DNA of 64,000 nucleotides from the NCBI GenBank assembly GCA_019843655.1, contig JACDQD010000002.1, positions 3,110,585 to 3,174,584 on the forward strand. Direction: 5' to 3'. Below are positions 27,887 to 42,267 of the stretch, one piece after another. The DNA is from Lethocerus indicus. Lineage: Eukaryota > Arthropoda > Insecta > Hemiptera > Belostomatidae. The position numbers and the translations under genes were made by a program. Position 1 is the stretch's first letter. Each line of letters opens with the position of its first letter. The notes below the pieces were generated by a model. The model was not told the origin of the DNA and did not search any database. It worked only from the letters and a program-made list of their open reading frames with translations.

Positions 27887-30800
27887 ACAAACAAAACCAG
27901 GGGCCCGTAATAAATGCACTATCTACTAATGAATGTAATAGAGAACGCATGCCCCGATATAATTTCCTCCATTTATATGGTATAATCAAACGACATATCG
28001 CATTCGTACTGAGTGTATAAGTGTCCCTGATACTATCCAGTTACAATCCCATTTATGCATGTTGGTACACGTGAAAATAATTGCCGTTTTAGCGTAGTTA
28101 TTTCCTCGAAAATTCGTCCTTAGAATGTTCGCTTTTGACGATCGAAATAAATATTAAGTTATACAAACTTTGAGAAATCTGCGAATCGCCATATGCCCGT
28201 CTTATCCTGCCCATTTACAGTGTAATAAATATCCCGTACTGGAAGGATGCAGTGTAATTGCAGAGTAAACGTAGGTGATTGTAAATTTCCAAATATCTCT
28301 ATTTCATATAAATTGGTTATATTTATTTTCAAATTGTATTTTGGTGAATAATTTAAAGTTTTTGAATATGGACTAATGCCTAAAACATGCACTAGATACC
28401 CCACACCTGCACACAAAACTAACGACCTGTGCTAATGAGTGTTAGGCAGAACAAATCCACCCAACGATTTCAATTCAGCCGATAGAAATAATAGACCGAA
28501 ACCTACTGGTGGGATTAAAATTAATTCATGAAATTTCATCGTACAATGATGTTGGTATCTGAAAAAATGTCGGATACAAGGTCTGTTTACTAACACACTT
28601 ACAGGAAAAGATATGCCAACTATTCGTAATTATAATAATAAATGTAATTTTTTCGGAGCTATTACGGAACTTGCCATTAAGGCATGGGGAAGAAAAGCGG
28701 AATTATTCAAGAAAATCCGAAGATTATTCGTGCCGTTGATTTCCTCGAACACGGGGGGCCCCGCCTGTTCCCCCATCCGGTGAATATTTTAACGACCGAC
28801 GGAAAGCGCCTGGAGGATGTATTCAGAAAAGGTATAGAAGTGCAGGAGGCCCCTATTAACAATGCAGAGGTTGGCGCTCGACCGAAACTGTTACCCCCAG
28901 TTTTGATGGGCCGTTATCGCAAATGAAATTTCACGAAAACTCGCTCTCTATACTGACCGCCAATATAGATTGCCTAGAAATTGATTTGGTTCAATTTAGT
29001 GTTATTAATTTTACCAATAAATTGTATTTGTTTTCACTATTATTAACTCTCCGGGCTCGTTCAGTCTAAAACCTGTCTGAATTTTAAATGCCCTCTTTAC
29101 CCCTGACAGTAACACAGATCGGACACAGCGAACACAGCAGATCGCAGGAATGATGAAAATATTCATATCAATACATATTGTTACACTTTCGTATTAATTT
29201 TTTGGCGTCATATCAAGTGTCAATTTCGAATTCGCTATCGTTAGTACCGTCCGGTAAGCGATATAGTGTGGCTGTCAATGAAAACGTAATCCGTCTGGCC
29301 AATTTTATGCCCATCAAAAAAAGTAAAACCGCATTCTCAAAACTAGAAAAATAGTCAAAAAAACTGTAACATATGAATCGTTTAATCTCAGATACTATCA
29401 GCCTTGATTTTCAGTGCGGTTGCCAAATTCTGGGCGAAATCCTTATCAGGAAAGATAAGCCTGTAGTATGCAATATTAATGTTATTGCTAATAATCGTAA
29501 GGATATTGTTCAGTGTTCATATTGGTATGTCTGAATATGATGCCTGGATGATTGAGTTAATGAGAGCGGGTGCGCGGGGTCGCTGGGCATCGGGAAATCG
29601 CGATGATAAATTACCTAAACCATAACACAACAAATACGAATATACGAGTTCTCCTGTCGTGCCAAAAACTAACGCTAAAATGTGAGCCGCTCGGACGGAT
29701 ATTGGCGACAAATAATATTTCTCTTTTTCAAAATTTGAAATAGACACTAGTGCCGTGTTCCATGGAAAGGCCGGCTTGAATGCAGTTTGTCAAGTCGGCC
29801 GCCAGCGTTGAATAAATAACGGCCCCTGTTTTCACCGGTTTATTTATCGCATGATTCAAAAAGAAAACTGAAACAGAGAAATTTGTATACTTCTTTTCGC
29901 CATCTATATACGGTACTATTTTATTTACAGCGAGGACACAAACGCTGTTATGTATTATTTGTAAATTCGATTACGGAATATATTACTGTGCTAATCTATC
30001 AATACAGTGCGATTGCATTATTTGTATTATTCCTTTGATTTGTCTAGTGGAAAAGCATGTGACACGCTTTGATTTCTATGACAAATTGCAGTTGGAAATC
30101 TACCGAACGACTCGAAATAAAAATTTAATTCCGCGTCGGTATCAGGATTGGGTACCAATCGGCCAATCGGGCAAATTCCATTTATAGGCGGCCTTTAATA
30201 TTTCGTTCAATATAAAGTTTCCCGAATTACAATTTTCGATGTCCAAAAAGGCCTGGATTGTCAGCTCTCAACTCGTGATATTTAATTTTTATTTGCGATC
30301 CGATTCCGTTTCTTTCACTTAATATATTTATGTGGTATATCTCAAACTAATTGCACTCATGCCGAGTGCGTGTGTTACTATCGAGTTACAACGCCGTTAC
30401 AACTTATTAGACGCGTGTTGTTAAAGGTGAAAATTGATTGTGTTCACTTTGTGATTATGTATTAAATTTAAATTCCTTGTTGTCTCCGCGTTTATCTATT
30501 ATACTAGTACGTTTAAATAGATTGTTACAATAAAAAAAGGGAAGGTATTGAAGTCTTAGTGATACTACGTAGGCTCCAATTCATGCGTTTAAGTGGATTG
30601 CCAGTCGAGTGTGGACTTGTACGTGTTGGTTGTGGTACGTGCCCTATCGACGTACTTGTTTCTTCTACTCAGAACCCTCCTGCGAACTCACTTCGGCGGG
30701 TAAAATTTAATTTGTCCCCACCCTTCCTGCAGGCCATACTTCCTCCTGTCTTGCCATCCCGGGACTTTACCCCCGAAAGAGAGAGGGAGAGAGAGAGAAA

Positions 30801-33340
30801 AAATTTCCCTACCCCGCTTTTCTTTCGCCCGTCTCCACCCCGATCGTGATTATAAAAAGTTCGGTGGTCCCCGCTTCCCAGGGGACGGGTCCGCGGCGGA
30901 GGGCGGGGGGGGGTGGTTGGCAGAAAGTTTAATAACATTATAAAAGAACGCGCGAGTAGAAACCTTGTAATGTAAATTAAAATTTTCGAACGCCAAAGGG
31001 AAACTTTATCTTCAGAAAGAACTTTGCAAGCATATTTCTTCGCTAAATAATAGGGCGGCGTCCTTCCAAATATTTTCGGAGAAACCTCGTTATATCTATC
31101 CCGGCGTAGTTCAATTCCGAATTGGGAACAAATATCAGAACTATTTTTTGAGATTTACACTATTAGAGGGATAGAATAATTAGAATAGGTCGGATAATTA
31201 GTAACTGAAAAGTAGTTGCCGGTAATAGAGGTCCTGTCAAATTTCGGTCAGTGCGATGAAGGAAAGTATCATCAGTGATAAGAAAATGTGAACTTACTGT
31301 ATTACTAACGATCGAACGGGTTTGAGATGATATAAAGTTGCTGTTTCGGTATAGGTTCGTAATTAAAGCAGTACGGGGCCAACAATATATTGTAAGATAC
31401 CTTATTTTTTTATTAACACTAGTAGGACGAAAAATCTGTTTTCTGAGCGTTATCAAACTCTATTATCAGATACTGTCACGAGAAGAGGACATTTATATTC
31501 CGCAAAGGTAACAAGAATACATAATTTATCACTCTTGTGATCTTCGGTTTGTGGCCCGTAAGGGTGTAATACTAACCGGCACGACCGTCGCGTTGTGCGC
31601 GTTGCATCAGAGCCGTATTTTCATTACTATTAATTATTCGCTTTGAATACAGTTGTTACACGATAGCTGTATAATTCGTGGACATTTATGCCAGTAAGAA
31701 TTGTTACAGCGAAACCGCAAATACTTAAATTAGTATCGAATATGTAATTATTACCATCATGCTTGCTATATTCAGTTTCCATTCGCTAATTTGGTCGTAT
31801 TTCTTGCATGATTTCGTTACATGATATATACTGTGTGGAAATAGTTCACGATCGGAAAGTAAAGTACAAATGGACGAGGATCAATTGTATATAGTGGCCG
31901 GTCGAGGGGTCCAGTCGGATTTACACGAGCGGAGAGGACGATAACGAGTCACTCGACGATGGTCACGGTTTAAATTAGTTGGACACGGTGGTGAGCTGGG
32001 GAGATAAGGGGAAAAAAGTAGACGGGTTTTGGGTGAGGGCCCAGGTGGTAGCGAGTGCCGTTAATACGAACGCTGGGAGGCCGGTATAATTAACAGAGAT
32101 TAGCATCGGAACAGGGCCGTATTACCAGTTGTTATGAGACACAATACAACGCCGGGCTACGACAGAGCGGGGCCGCATACGAAACACGACACGCCCCGCC
32201 CCGCCCCCAACCCCACCCCTAACCGCTTTCACCCCCTACCCCAATCAACCCCGTCGCTCTGGGCCTCACATCCGCCATCCAACATCGTTAGTCAAACCGT
32301 TTGATATACAACTTTGTTTTCAATGGAAGCGCGAGTAGGCCGCAGGTTTTGAGCCTGGATTGAGGCTCAATCATTTAATGGAAGGGGACACACCCCGACA
32401 GGACAAATCAGCTCCCTTAAGACTATCACGACCGATTCAATAGGCTGTATTTATTTATTTCTGTAAACTATCCCAATTTCGCCTCAAGAGCGTACCTTTA
32501 ACAAAATTTATTATTTTAATCATTTATGATAAACAGACACCGTAAAAAAGGATGACACAAAATTTTATAACACTCATAGCGGGAAAGCCGCAATTGGGTG
32601 GTAAACAAATACATTTTGTACCAAACGAAACGATAAATGTCTACTCAGAAAAATCTATTTTCTATTAAATCCCCATTTAAAATACTGCCCAATATTCCAC
32701 GGAGTAACGGAACGACATTGAATTTCGCACCACTTTTTTGTTTCTAAATATGAAAATCGCGTTAAGACCTCACGATTTACGAGTAGGAGGCGAACGTGCT
32801 CAGCTGTCAGTTATCTAATCTACACTGAAGTGCAGAATATAAAAAAGTCCGTTCCAGAAACTCTTCTTCGCATTCAATATTCTCTTGAACAGACTCCGGT
32901 ATGAAAAATGTTTGAGTTATCGGCTGTGAAAGGTTAAATTATGCTTTGAAAAATTCCGTCCCGCTCTTTAAAGCAAACTGGTGAAAACAGCTTGTATTAT
33001 TTATTATTTCTACCGAAATACCCATGTTATCATAGTTATAATAAAGTACATTAAATATTTATACATTAAATGAAATTTATCGTAGTTAAAACAATGGATT
33101 TCGTCCAATATTTCATATTGGGCTAGCCGGGTGGATTGGCCTGCAGGGATTGACCAGGGTGGCAATGGGCGAGGGAGAATCTAACGGTATGCTAATGGGT
33201 GTGGGGAGAAGCCAAAACTGCGGGGACTGCTTGGGAGTGCCTACCGGCATTGACCGGGGTAACACAGACTGAGTGGGCAACTGAAGGAATATTATATCGG
33301 AATATGAGGAGTTAATACCGGGCGGGATATCAGAGTGAAC

Positions 33341-33566
33341 TCCGATCGAGTCCGGGGAGGAAAAGTCTGAGTTCGGCAGAGGTCGGGTAGAGGTCACCCA
33401 GCAGAATGGAGAAGCGCAGATCAGGCGTATCTGATATACGTGGAAGCCGGTTGCCTCACATCATCTATCGGGTAACTTATAAAACTGTCTGGGTGACCTC
33501 TAACTGACCTCTATCCTTCTCAAGGAAAATTCGACCGAACTCAGATTTCTGCTCTCCTCCGGGCCA
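33341..33566. repeat. imperfect inverted repeat (possible decayed MITE or foldback)
   Basis: Two blocks face each other across an 87-base centre. TAGAGGTCACCCAG (33388-33401) is exactly complementary to 33489-33502. TCTGAGTTCGG (33366-33376) is exactly complementary to 33535-33545. Weaker pairing continues outward through a CCGG-GGAGGA segment. The arms differ by insertions, so this is an old structure. No coding capacity is recognisable. Confidence 0.6.
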
Positions 33567-34826
33567 TCCTTTACCCATATCACTCGGATATACAGCGTGG
33601 TTCTCCCCACGACCAGTAGTACTTCGGTACTGTACACATCACTCGGGGTGACACGTGTATATCGCGAATAACTCGACCATTCCGGTGAATACTTTATCGC
33701 CGGGCTCCCCAAGGATGAAACGCTTCCCTTATTATGGACTTATTAGGTCAGTGACTAATTTATTCTTCAAAATGTATTTATTTCCAATAAAACATCTGGT
33801 CAATGAGAGCATATCACGGAAAGTATGGAAAGTTAAATCCTTAAAAAACGAATCGTAATTAATAAAGATATTTTATTGCAAAAGTTTTCTTTATTTATTA
33901 CTCAATTTTAATATCTAACTCTTGTGTTATGTTAGCATTGAAAACTATGTCCTGGTGAGCGTTCATATGTATGAGTGGCCTCGACTAAATACGCGGTATC
34001 AAAAAGGGTTATAATGAATTGGGCCGCTTTATTTATATCCCGGTATCGCTCGTTATGTATGAATTAATGTTCCGCCGCTTACTCTCACCGGTCCCGAACG
34101 CACAATCGGGAGGCTTAAACCGGATTACGGGGCTCTCTCCCGCGTCCTATTATAAAGATTATGCGGTGGCGCCGGTGAACAACCCAAGAATTTATAGAAC
34201 ACAACCTGGTCTAAGGATGCGAAGAGAGTGTTGGCCCAAGAGCGGTCTGCCCTTACTAACAACAGCGTGTGTTGAACTTATGACTTAATAAGCAAAGTTT
34301 CGGACGGCCGAAGATAAACGCTCGTCGAAGAATAGACAACTACAGTGGTTTGGGTCCGCCTCGGAGTCCCGGATTAAGACGGTCCACGGATCGATTAATT
34401 CCCAAAGAGGATTATTCAAAGTACCCCAATACGGGCCACAACTCGGAGTACAACAAAAATTGAAGTTTTAAAACTAAAATCGATGTTTTACTTCTTGATG
34501 GGTAGAAATTTCTCAAGATAACATTGGATTGAAAGACTCTTTCAATAACGAAAATGAAAAGAGGCTGATCTTTTAATTCGCGTTATTCGTTTGAACTACA
34601 AGCTTAAAATCTACTTATTTTCTCCGGTTCGTAATGATGGACCCAGGTATAAACTCGAATCAATTATCATTTAAAACCTCGTCCAGAAATTAATGTCCAA
34701 CACAAATCAGTATCGCTCGGCCCAGCATCGGCCAACATGCCTAAGTGCCTATTAGTTAGCAATAAAATATAATATTAAAATTCGTAGCAATATATCACTG
34801 GCTGACGTTATTTATAGATGTAGGTT

Positions 34827-34860
34827 AATGGCCCTCGTATTATAGAGTGTACGGGCCATT
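34827..34860. repeat. hairpin with 8-bp perfect outer stem
   Basis: AATGGCCC and GGGCCATT enclose an 18-base centre in which CGTA and TACG can also pair, giving a 12-bp stem with one bulge. No U-run follows that would suggest a terminator-like role. It is an isolated intronic hairpin. Confidence 0.55.
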
Positions 34861-35496
34861 GATTAAAAAAATTGTGAATGTATTTTCAGCCGGTCAAATA
34901 GACGGCGACACACTCGGTTCGGCAGTGATAAAATATGAACACGGACAGGGCAAAAAATGATATAAATGGACGGCGATCTTCTTTGAACGGCGCCCTAAAT
35001 ATAAACCGGAGGGTTGGCTCAAAAAGGGGGTCATTACGGGGCGGAAAAAACTGTCCTTCCAGCTTCCAGGTTTTTCCTCTTCTTCCTCGGCCGACCCCTG
35101 AATATTTCATAAAGAATGACAATTTATTATGGATATGTTTCCTCCGAAATCACTATCCGTCGCTGTTGCCGTTTCCCGATGGGAAATCGATGTCGCGGTG
35201 GTCGTTGGGTTGGGGGGGGAGTCGGGGGTCATATCCGCTGCTTTGAAACCTCTATATAGACCAACCCCGCCCAGCCCACTCTTATTTGCACTAACCAAAC
35301 AGACACGGCAAATATAAGCCTAGGCCGATTATTAATGATCAGTTTTTGAAACGGACCTGAAGCCTTTAAATCGACGAGCGTCCATTCGACCTTTTTTTCT
35401 AATTCAGAAAACTAATTAGATGCCATCGACAATGGCCCCAATGAGGTAATGCAAGGAATAAACACAGGTCACTTGTGATGGAAGAAAATCGTTCAT

Positions 35497-35499
<3 letters not shown>

Positions 35500-35544
<45 letters not shown>
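35500..35544. repeat. (TA)n microsatellite
   Basis: About 22 uninterrupted TA units. Confidence 0.95.
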
Positions 35545-35548
<4 letters not shown>

Positions 35549-38500
35549 GATCTTCAACTAAGCAGCTTTGCATTATCTACTAGTAAAATGAGTAATCTTG
35601 TATTATTCCCATTTGGATAGCATTTCATTGCATACTTGTGGACGTTAAATACAAAATGTTAGAGCATATCTAAATGTCTTTGGTTGGGTAATTATGCTTT
35701 CTGGACTTCGTCAATTAGCTGTATCTGACTACCAAATAATCATAGATAGAGTACAATTTTTATTTTTGTTTATTACTTAATAAACGCTTAATAAAAAAAT
35801 AGGATTCTCCAAAATCTTCTTTTATTCCTCCTAATTTATTACATATATAACGTTAAAAACTGATTTATTTCTATGATGAAAAATAGTTTTTGCAAACGGG
35901 TCGGTCAACCCGTCGGTCCCGGAATTTGGGAACTTCTGATTTGAATGGACCACTCTCGGTAACAAGGGAATCCCATGGAACCACGGGACGGAATCCCATT
36001 CATAATGCAAAGCCATTCATAAACAGTCACCTCGTTATTGCTTTAAACGTTAAACTCAGTTTGAAAATGAGAATGCCTGACGTCTTTGCCGGCGTTTATC
36101 AACAAAAACCGCGAAGATAAATATTAAGTTTCTGTGAGCTCTCCAACTGTACTCCACTCAGTTCCAATGTTTAATTTGCCATTTTATTTCATCCTTATTC
36201 TCTTATTTCACCCGCATTATTTACACATGCCGCAGGTACACACTCTCAGTCTCTTTCTGTTTGTTTCTCGTTTCCCAATTTTCTGGAAATACAATATAAG
36301 CTGAATACCCGAACGTGGCTGCAGTGTTTGAGAGAGCGAAAAGTGTATAATGATAAATTAAAAGGTGACGTGGTTTAAAACAGGAAGACATTCGTTCCTC
36401 AATTCAGAAATGGACGCTGGGGGATGCTAAATAGCGGGATCAGCGACAATTTTGAAGAAGGAAAATAAATAGAAAGGTAAAATGAAACGTCCTCAGAAAT
36501 ATTAAGAATTATAGACATGACTGAACTGATCGGCGAACTGATTCCGCGTAACTATCTCTAGTCCCTATCTTATATCTAATCTTGTATCTAAGTTTAAACA
36601 AAGGAATTATTCTCTAAATGTTATTGCTGATCTGATAACGGGGCTTTGCCGGTTTCTGCTTTTCCCCGACCTCCCCATTCGATTTCTAACTAAGAGATAT
36701 ATCACTGTCAGTACACTGTTATTCCTGTTCTCTCTTATTTGCCGATGGAGGATTCCGCCAGAGGGGTCAGATATGTTCCCAATATCTATCGTAAATAATG
36801 ATTTGAAGCTGAATTGACTTCTCTCTCTCTGAATTTGAAATTGAAATTTGTCGTTTTGAGCGACTAGTAGAGCTATAATGTACACTACGAAAATAGGAAA
36901 TAATTAAATTGCCCGGCGCAATACAGAAACGGATCAAGAACCGTAATTAATAAGTGATGGATCGTAGTATAAGACTGTAAACACGAATGGAGGAAAGATA
37001 TATCGAATTTCATACACTTTCGAAACACGGGAATACTTGTTAAGGAACTCAAGATATATAAACGCCCCGACACTGACTCTTATAAATTGTTCAACCGACA
37101 TTCAATTAAACGCGACAGTTATTTAGAGCCCTTTTACTTTTACTAGGGGCGCAGAATAGTCAGATATATGCTCCAACTAACAGTCAAATTTAACTTTAGG
37201 AAGGAATTTACAATTTAAAATAACCGGCTATCAGCGTTGTATTTAAACGATTAGTTGGGTCGGAATTCCGCTCTGGCCGAGACCGAGGACGAGAGTTGAA
37301 GCGCGTGCGAGAAACTTCCGTTGATTTATTGACTGCTGGCAACAAAAAAGCCCTATCAGTTTGTCACCATTTATTTCAACATCAGTTAATTGAATAGTCG
37401 GAATCCGATATCGTTGAAAGGATTGAATTTACTGTCGAGGATTTTTTTATTTCATTTCAATTTTCAAATTCCACTCCGTAATAATGAGGCGGATGTGAAA
37501 ATGAAATTGACACCGGAATTTTACTTTAAATCATATCGTCAGTGTTTTAGTGACAAATTTGCATACTGTACGTTACTGACGTGGGGTTTTGATCGTCATG
37601 ATTACGTATTACATTTCGACGGTAAAGGAAACGTGCTTTTAACCAGAAGTAATAAAATAACAAAAATACAATATCAAATACTGTATAATGACTGTGTATA
37701 TGTAATAACTTGTACATATATATTGTATGCATTGGCTGTAGAAATTTATCACCTGATAGTAAGCGATTAGAAGTTTACGAGGCATATTAATATTAGCCGG
37801 CGGAACAGACCTAAGGGGCGTGGAGAGGAGGTCCAACAAATGAAGAAAAATTACACAAAATACCCAATTGAATATAGTGCTACAAAAACGCCTTGTCAAT
37901 GCGGTGAAATTTAAATTACATTGAACGTAATTCCACGAGGACATTACGTAGGGCAGGAACTGGTACCAAGTAAAGTGAAATTATTTGCGCTTACGAGTTG
38001 AATTCCTACATCCGTAACATTTAAACACCAAAATATTTCATTGTATTACGCAGCCATAATGCAGTAAACGGGCCCCCACCACAAATATCCTCCTTCGGGG
38101 TGACGTCCAAGCGTGAAAGTTTTCCAAGGGGGGAGGGGGTGAATTGAAACTCTGTGCCGATTTGAGGAGCCATTTGGAAGTTTAGGGGTGCTGTGGAGTG
38201 GCTTTACACACAGCTGCACCCTCACTCACCCTGTCACATTTCATTTGAACTCCATTAGACAAAGTGAGTGGGACGTGTGCCTGCGTGTGTAAATAGGTAA
38301 ATGTCTCCGTACGGAACAATCGGTATCAAGAAGGCAAATCGTCAACGAAACCGACTGAAATACAAATAACATAACAATATTAGTACGGTAAAACTTCGAG
38401 ACAGTTCCAGAATCCAGAAGCAGATGTAGAAATAAACCAGTGATGATATTATAGATAATTGAAATCAATTGAAATAAGTTTGACTACAGTTTCAATAATA

Positions 38501-41500
38501 ATTATTTTTATGTTTATCATAGCCTAAAATTTTCCACTATCATTACTCATATTCAATGACCTCGGAACGGGCGCAACAGTCTGCATTTCTCACCAGGATA
38601 ATTCAACCGACTGAGTTTCACTTTCAAAATTAACACATTATTTCATGTTGGAAAACATTATCGCGTATTATTATGCTACCAGGGGGGTTATTGGACAGCT
38701 TTTGTATTGTCAATTTACGGTTGAATATTCAGGAAAACGGAGACTAGATTTACCCCCCCCCCGCACCACCACCGTTGCAAATTGCATTGATGGCGGAGAA
38801 TTTTCAAACAATTACCCATTCTATTACTTGATTAACATTGTGCCCGTCTGTATTTTCAGGCTCCCTTCGGAACAAACGGCTGCTTCAGTCACGTTGAAAA
38901 AGGACTGTTGAATAATTCAATACGACAATTTATTTTCCCCCAATCGACATATTACGGTGCCCCCTTTGTTTGCAGCCTTCGTAAATTTTATTTCCATCCC
39001 CTCCAATTTGGAATTAATATCAATCCGGCCTGCATTAATATTCAGTCGTTAACTGCAACCGTAGTTTTCAAATAAAATTTCGAAATTGGATTTGGACGAA
39101 ATGCGTGCGTACGGGCGAATCCCATTAATACATTACCGGTTTGGAAAAGAAAATTGTGGTACTCATCGTGGTAAAAGGGAATTATGGGAGGGAAACAGCC
39201 TTTGATTGACTCTAAGTGGAGGGGAACATACTTCGGTCTCTGGCCGATTTCCGACGTTTAGGAACTGTTTCAAGTTCCATCATCAGAGCTCGACTTATCA
39301 GACGGAGAGATAAGCGTTACCAATAGCACGCGCGTTAACCCGGAAGTGGACAGCGTGTAAATCGAACATCATAAAATTTCAATTATCCGTTGTAATATTT
39401 GAAACCTAAAAGATAAGGTGGCTCAATTACATGATTCTAATATAAGGACATGTCTATTCTGTTTGCACTTAAAATTGTCTTCCTAAAATGCGTGAGTGAC
39501 AATTGAGAATAACTAGTATGTATGAATTGAAAGTTTTTTTTCATCGTTAGTTTATTTTCTGAAATATTTTAATAATAATAGCGCTAGTTTAATCAAGATA
39601 ATGGACGCCAAGAGCCGAGTCCCCTTTCTAGTTGAAAACTTAATTAGTTACGAAGAAAGTTTCAAATCCATTCATCATCTTTCCTCTGCATTTCCAATGC
39701 TGGAAAAAGTTCGCGGCGCTATTGGTCAAAGAACAATATCATACTTGAGCCATCGAGATATAAATTTAAATTTTTATAGGTTTAATTCATTCATGAATTC
39801 ATAAGTGAAATCAGGACTCATTCAATTTACATTGTAATTTCGATACATCATTTTTACTTACGATAGGAGAAAGGGTGAAAGTTCAATTCGTGGCACATAC
39901 TAATATCATATTGTGTGATATCGGTAACTATTTCACTTTCAACTCGTTCTTCTCCCTCATCGCTCATAATTTGAAAACTCACAATTCCCTTACCCAGAAT
40001 CTATTACGCAATAAAAATATTTTCACCGGGAAATTATAGACAATAAAGTCCATTTTCCTTCCAGTCGCTAATTCAAATGCAGACGCGAATTGAAAATCGG
40101 TCGGCCTATATTTTAACCCGAGATTCGTGACGGGCGAATCTTCTATGCGTCCGGATTTGACACGAGGCGAACGAATCGCGGAAAAACTTTTTCCATCCGG
40201 GATCCCTCCGTTCGATCCAGTTTCCGGACTGGAATTACAGGAGGACTCGATCCGGAGAAATGGGACATCGCATGCCCCTCCTCTCCCGGGGTTTATTACG
40301 GAGTTGACCGAGAACAAAAGAAGCTTCTGAGAACCGAAGGGCGGTGGGGGCGGCTGGAAAGTGGTTGTTTAGAAGGAAGCGAGAGACTCGGAAGAGGAAT
40401 GGTGAGGGAGGTTCGGGGAGTTTGGTGGAGAGGGGGAGGGGGCGGCAGCATCCCTTAAGCAGAGTGGCTCGTAGGTGAAGAAGCTTAAGGGGGTGGGGGT
40501 ATTTAGGGTGGGGACGGGTGCATGACTCCCCCGCCCCACCACCATTCCAAGATCGGGGGCGGCTCTCCGTTAATCAGAGAGAGAGGAGTACCTGTCTAGA
40601 ATCTCTCGCTCTCAGTCTCCCTCCCCCCTTCATCAAACTCCCTCTCACCCTCTCTGTCTCCGACTCCCTCATTAATTTACAAAGGGTACGCCAGGCGCCA
40701 AGTCTAACTCGTCACCGACAATGGCCGCCCACCCCCGTAAAGTCTGCCGGCCGACCGACTGGGGCGCATCGATTCCCTGCCGGGCCCGGACTGCGGCCCG
40801 CGCCTTTAAATTATACCCTTCTAAATACCTCGACCGTCGCAACCTATACATACCTAGGGTGCAATTTATGTTAATTTGTGCCGTGGGGTCTTTGGACACT
40901 TTCCACTTATAAAGAATTATAATATTGGGGAATAATATCGTGGGGAGCAATAAACATTCGCCCAACCAAATCGTATAGGGAAGACATTTTTTTCTTAATC
41001 GTTTAAACACAATGGATAATTAACCAATATGTGCCGTTATGAGCAGAATCTAAAATTCGAACACCAATAAGAATAACCTCGGAATTCCGAATGGATTTAA
41101 TAAAATTTATATTCCCGACCGTCGACTACTCGATATTGTTCGGGTCGTGTCGTGTGCGGTTTTAGATAACGACGGTTTATAATTCGTTTACAGTTATCCC
41201 GTATTAACATTATTGTACCGAGATAGAGAAGTTGGACAAAATGTAAGAGGGTTATAAAAGTGGAGCCGCAGCAGGGATAAAGGCTCAGACGCTGGCTGGA
41301 TATAGAGGGCCGTGTAGAACAACTAGGGGTTGTAGAGTTATTGAATTTAGGGCCCAGAAAGGAAAAGAGGTGGTCGGGGCGGGATATAGCCGCGGCGGGG
41401 GGAGGGGGTACAGTGATGATGGAGTGTCCTGAGGGATAAGGGGGAGGGCTGTTAACAGGATAGGACAAGGTTTCTCTCCTTCCGGGAATAAGAGAAAGCC

Positions 41501-42241
41501 GGCGAGAAGAGAAAAGAGCGGAGGCTGAGACAAAGCAGAAAAAGGGCTCCTCGGAAGCTGACCCCTCGAGACCTTCTTAAAGATCGCCCTTCACGATTAC
41601 ACCGCCGCACGACACAACAGGTCCCCCAGTTACTTTCCAAATTGGACATTATCGAGATTAATTAACCCAATACTCTTCGTTTGAACGAGGTCTTTTTATT
41701 TTTATTATCCTCAGAAACTGTATTAGAACTACTAACGATTGAGGACGTAAAGATCTCAAATAGAAAAATAAGAAGTGGTACGACACGAAGGATTTGTAAT
41801 GGGAAAATTATTCCTGGATGAACCATAAAACATGTGAGTAACAAGTTAGTATTCATGAGACTAATCGGAACAGTAATTCCAACAATAACGATGATCCAAG
41901 ACCCGTTAGTGAAGCTCAATTATCGAGGGGCATTAAGCCATGCTTAATTCAAATTTATGAATTCATCGTATACATTTTCGCGGGGAGCCCGCGATAACTC
42001 TCTTTTAAAGTACAAGTTGTCAGCAATATACTATAGTTAATTCGGTACGACTCTGTTGAAGCTTTAACGCTGTTTTCGGATTCGTCAATAGCCGGAAAGC
42101 GTTATACGGTGTTGTTTCGAGCGGCTCCAATTAACAACGTTAAATCCACCCCGAGGAGTGGAGGTGGTCGTTTATCAAAATCAAGTAGCTCAAACAACTC
42201 CGAAGTGAAATACGGCTTGTCGGGGTGAAATGCATCATTCC

Positions 42242-42267
42242 ACCCCCCAACCACCCCCAACCACCCC
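42242..42267. repeat. C-rich short tandem repeat
   Basis: Imperfect repeats of the unit CCCCCAACCA on the + strand. The other strand is G-rich. Confidence 0.6.

Noticed and set aside
28684..28926. 80-codon ATG frame, + strand (MGKKSGIIQENPK start)
   Set aside because: It has a fairly protein-like composition and a true ATG, but no domain I recognise, no clear splice sites and no neighbours of the same kind. Kept out of the features for lack of support.
37390..37770. 126-codon open frame, + strand
   Set aside because: It opens with TTG rather than ATG, has intron-like AT-rich composition, and overlaps open frames on the other strand. No family recognised.
40127..40874. Several GC-rich overlapping open frames around 40.1-40.9 kb, considered as a separate gene
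   Set aside because: Frames are open on both strands because the region is GC-rich and low in stop codons. No domain or splice pattern was found.
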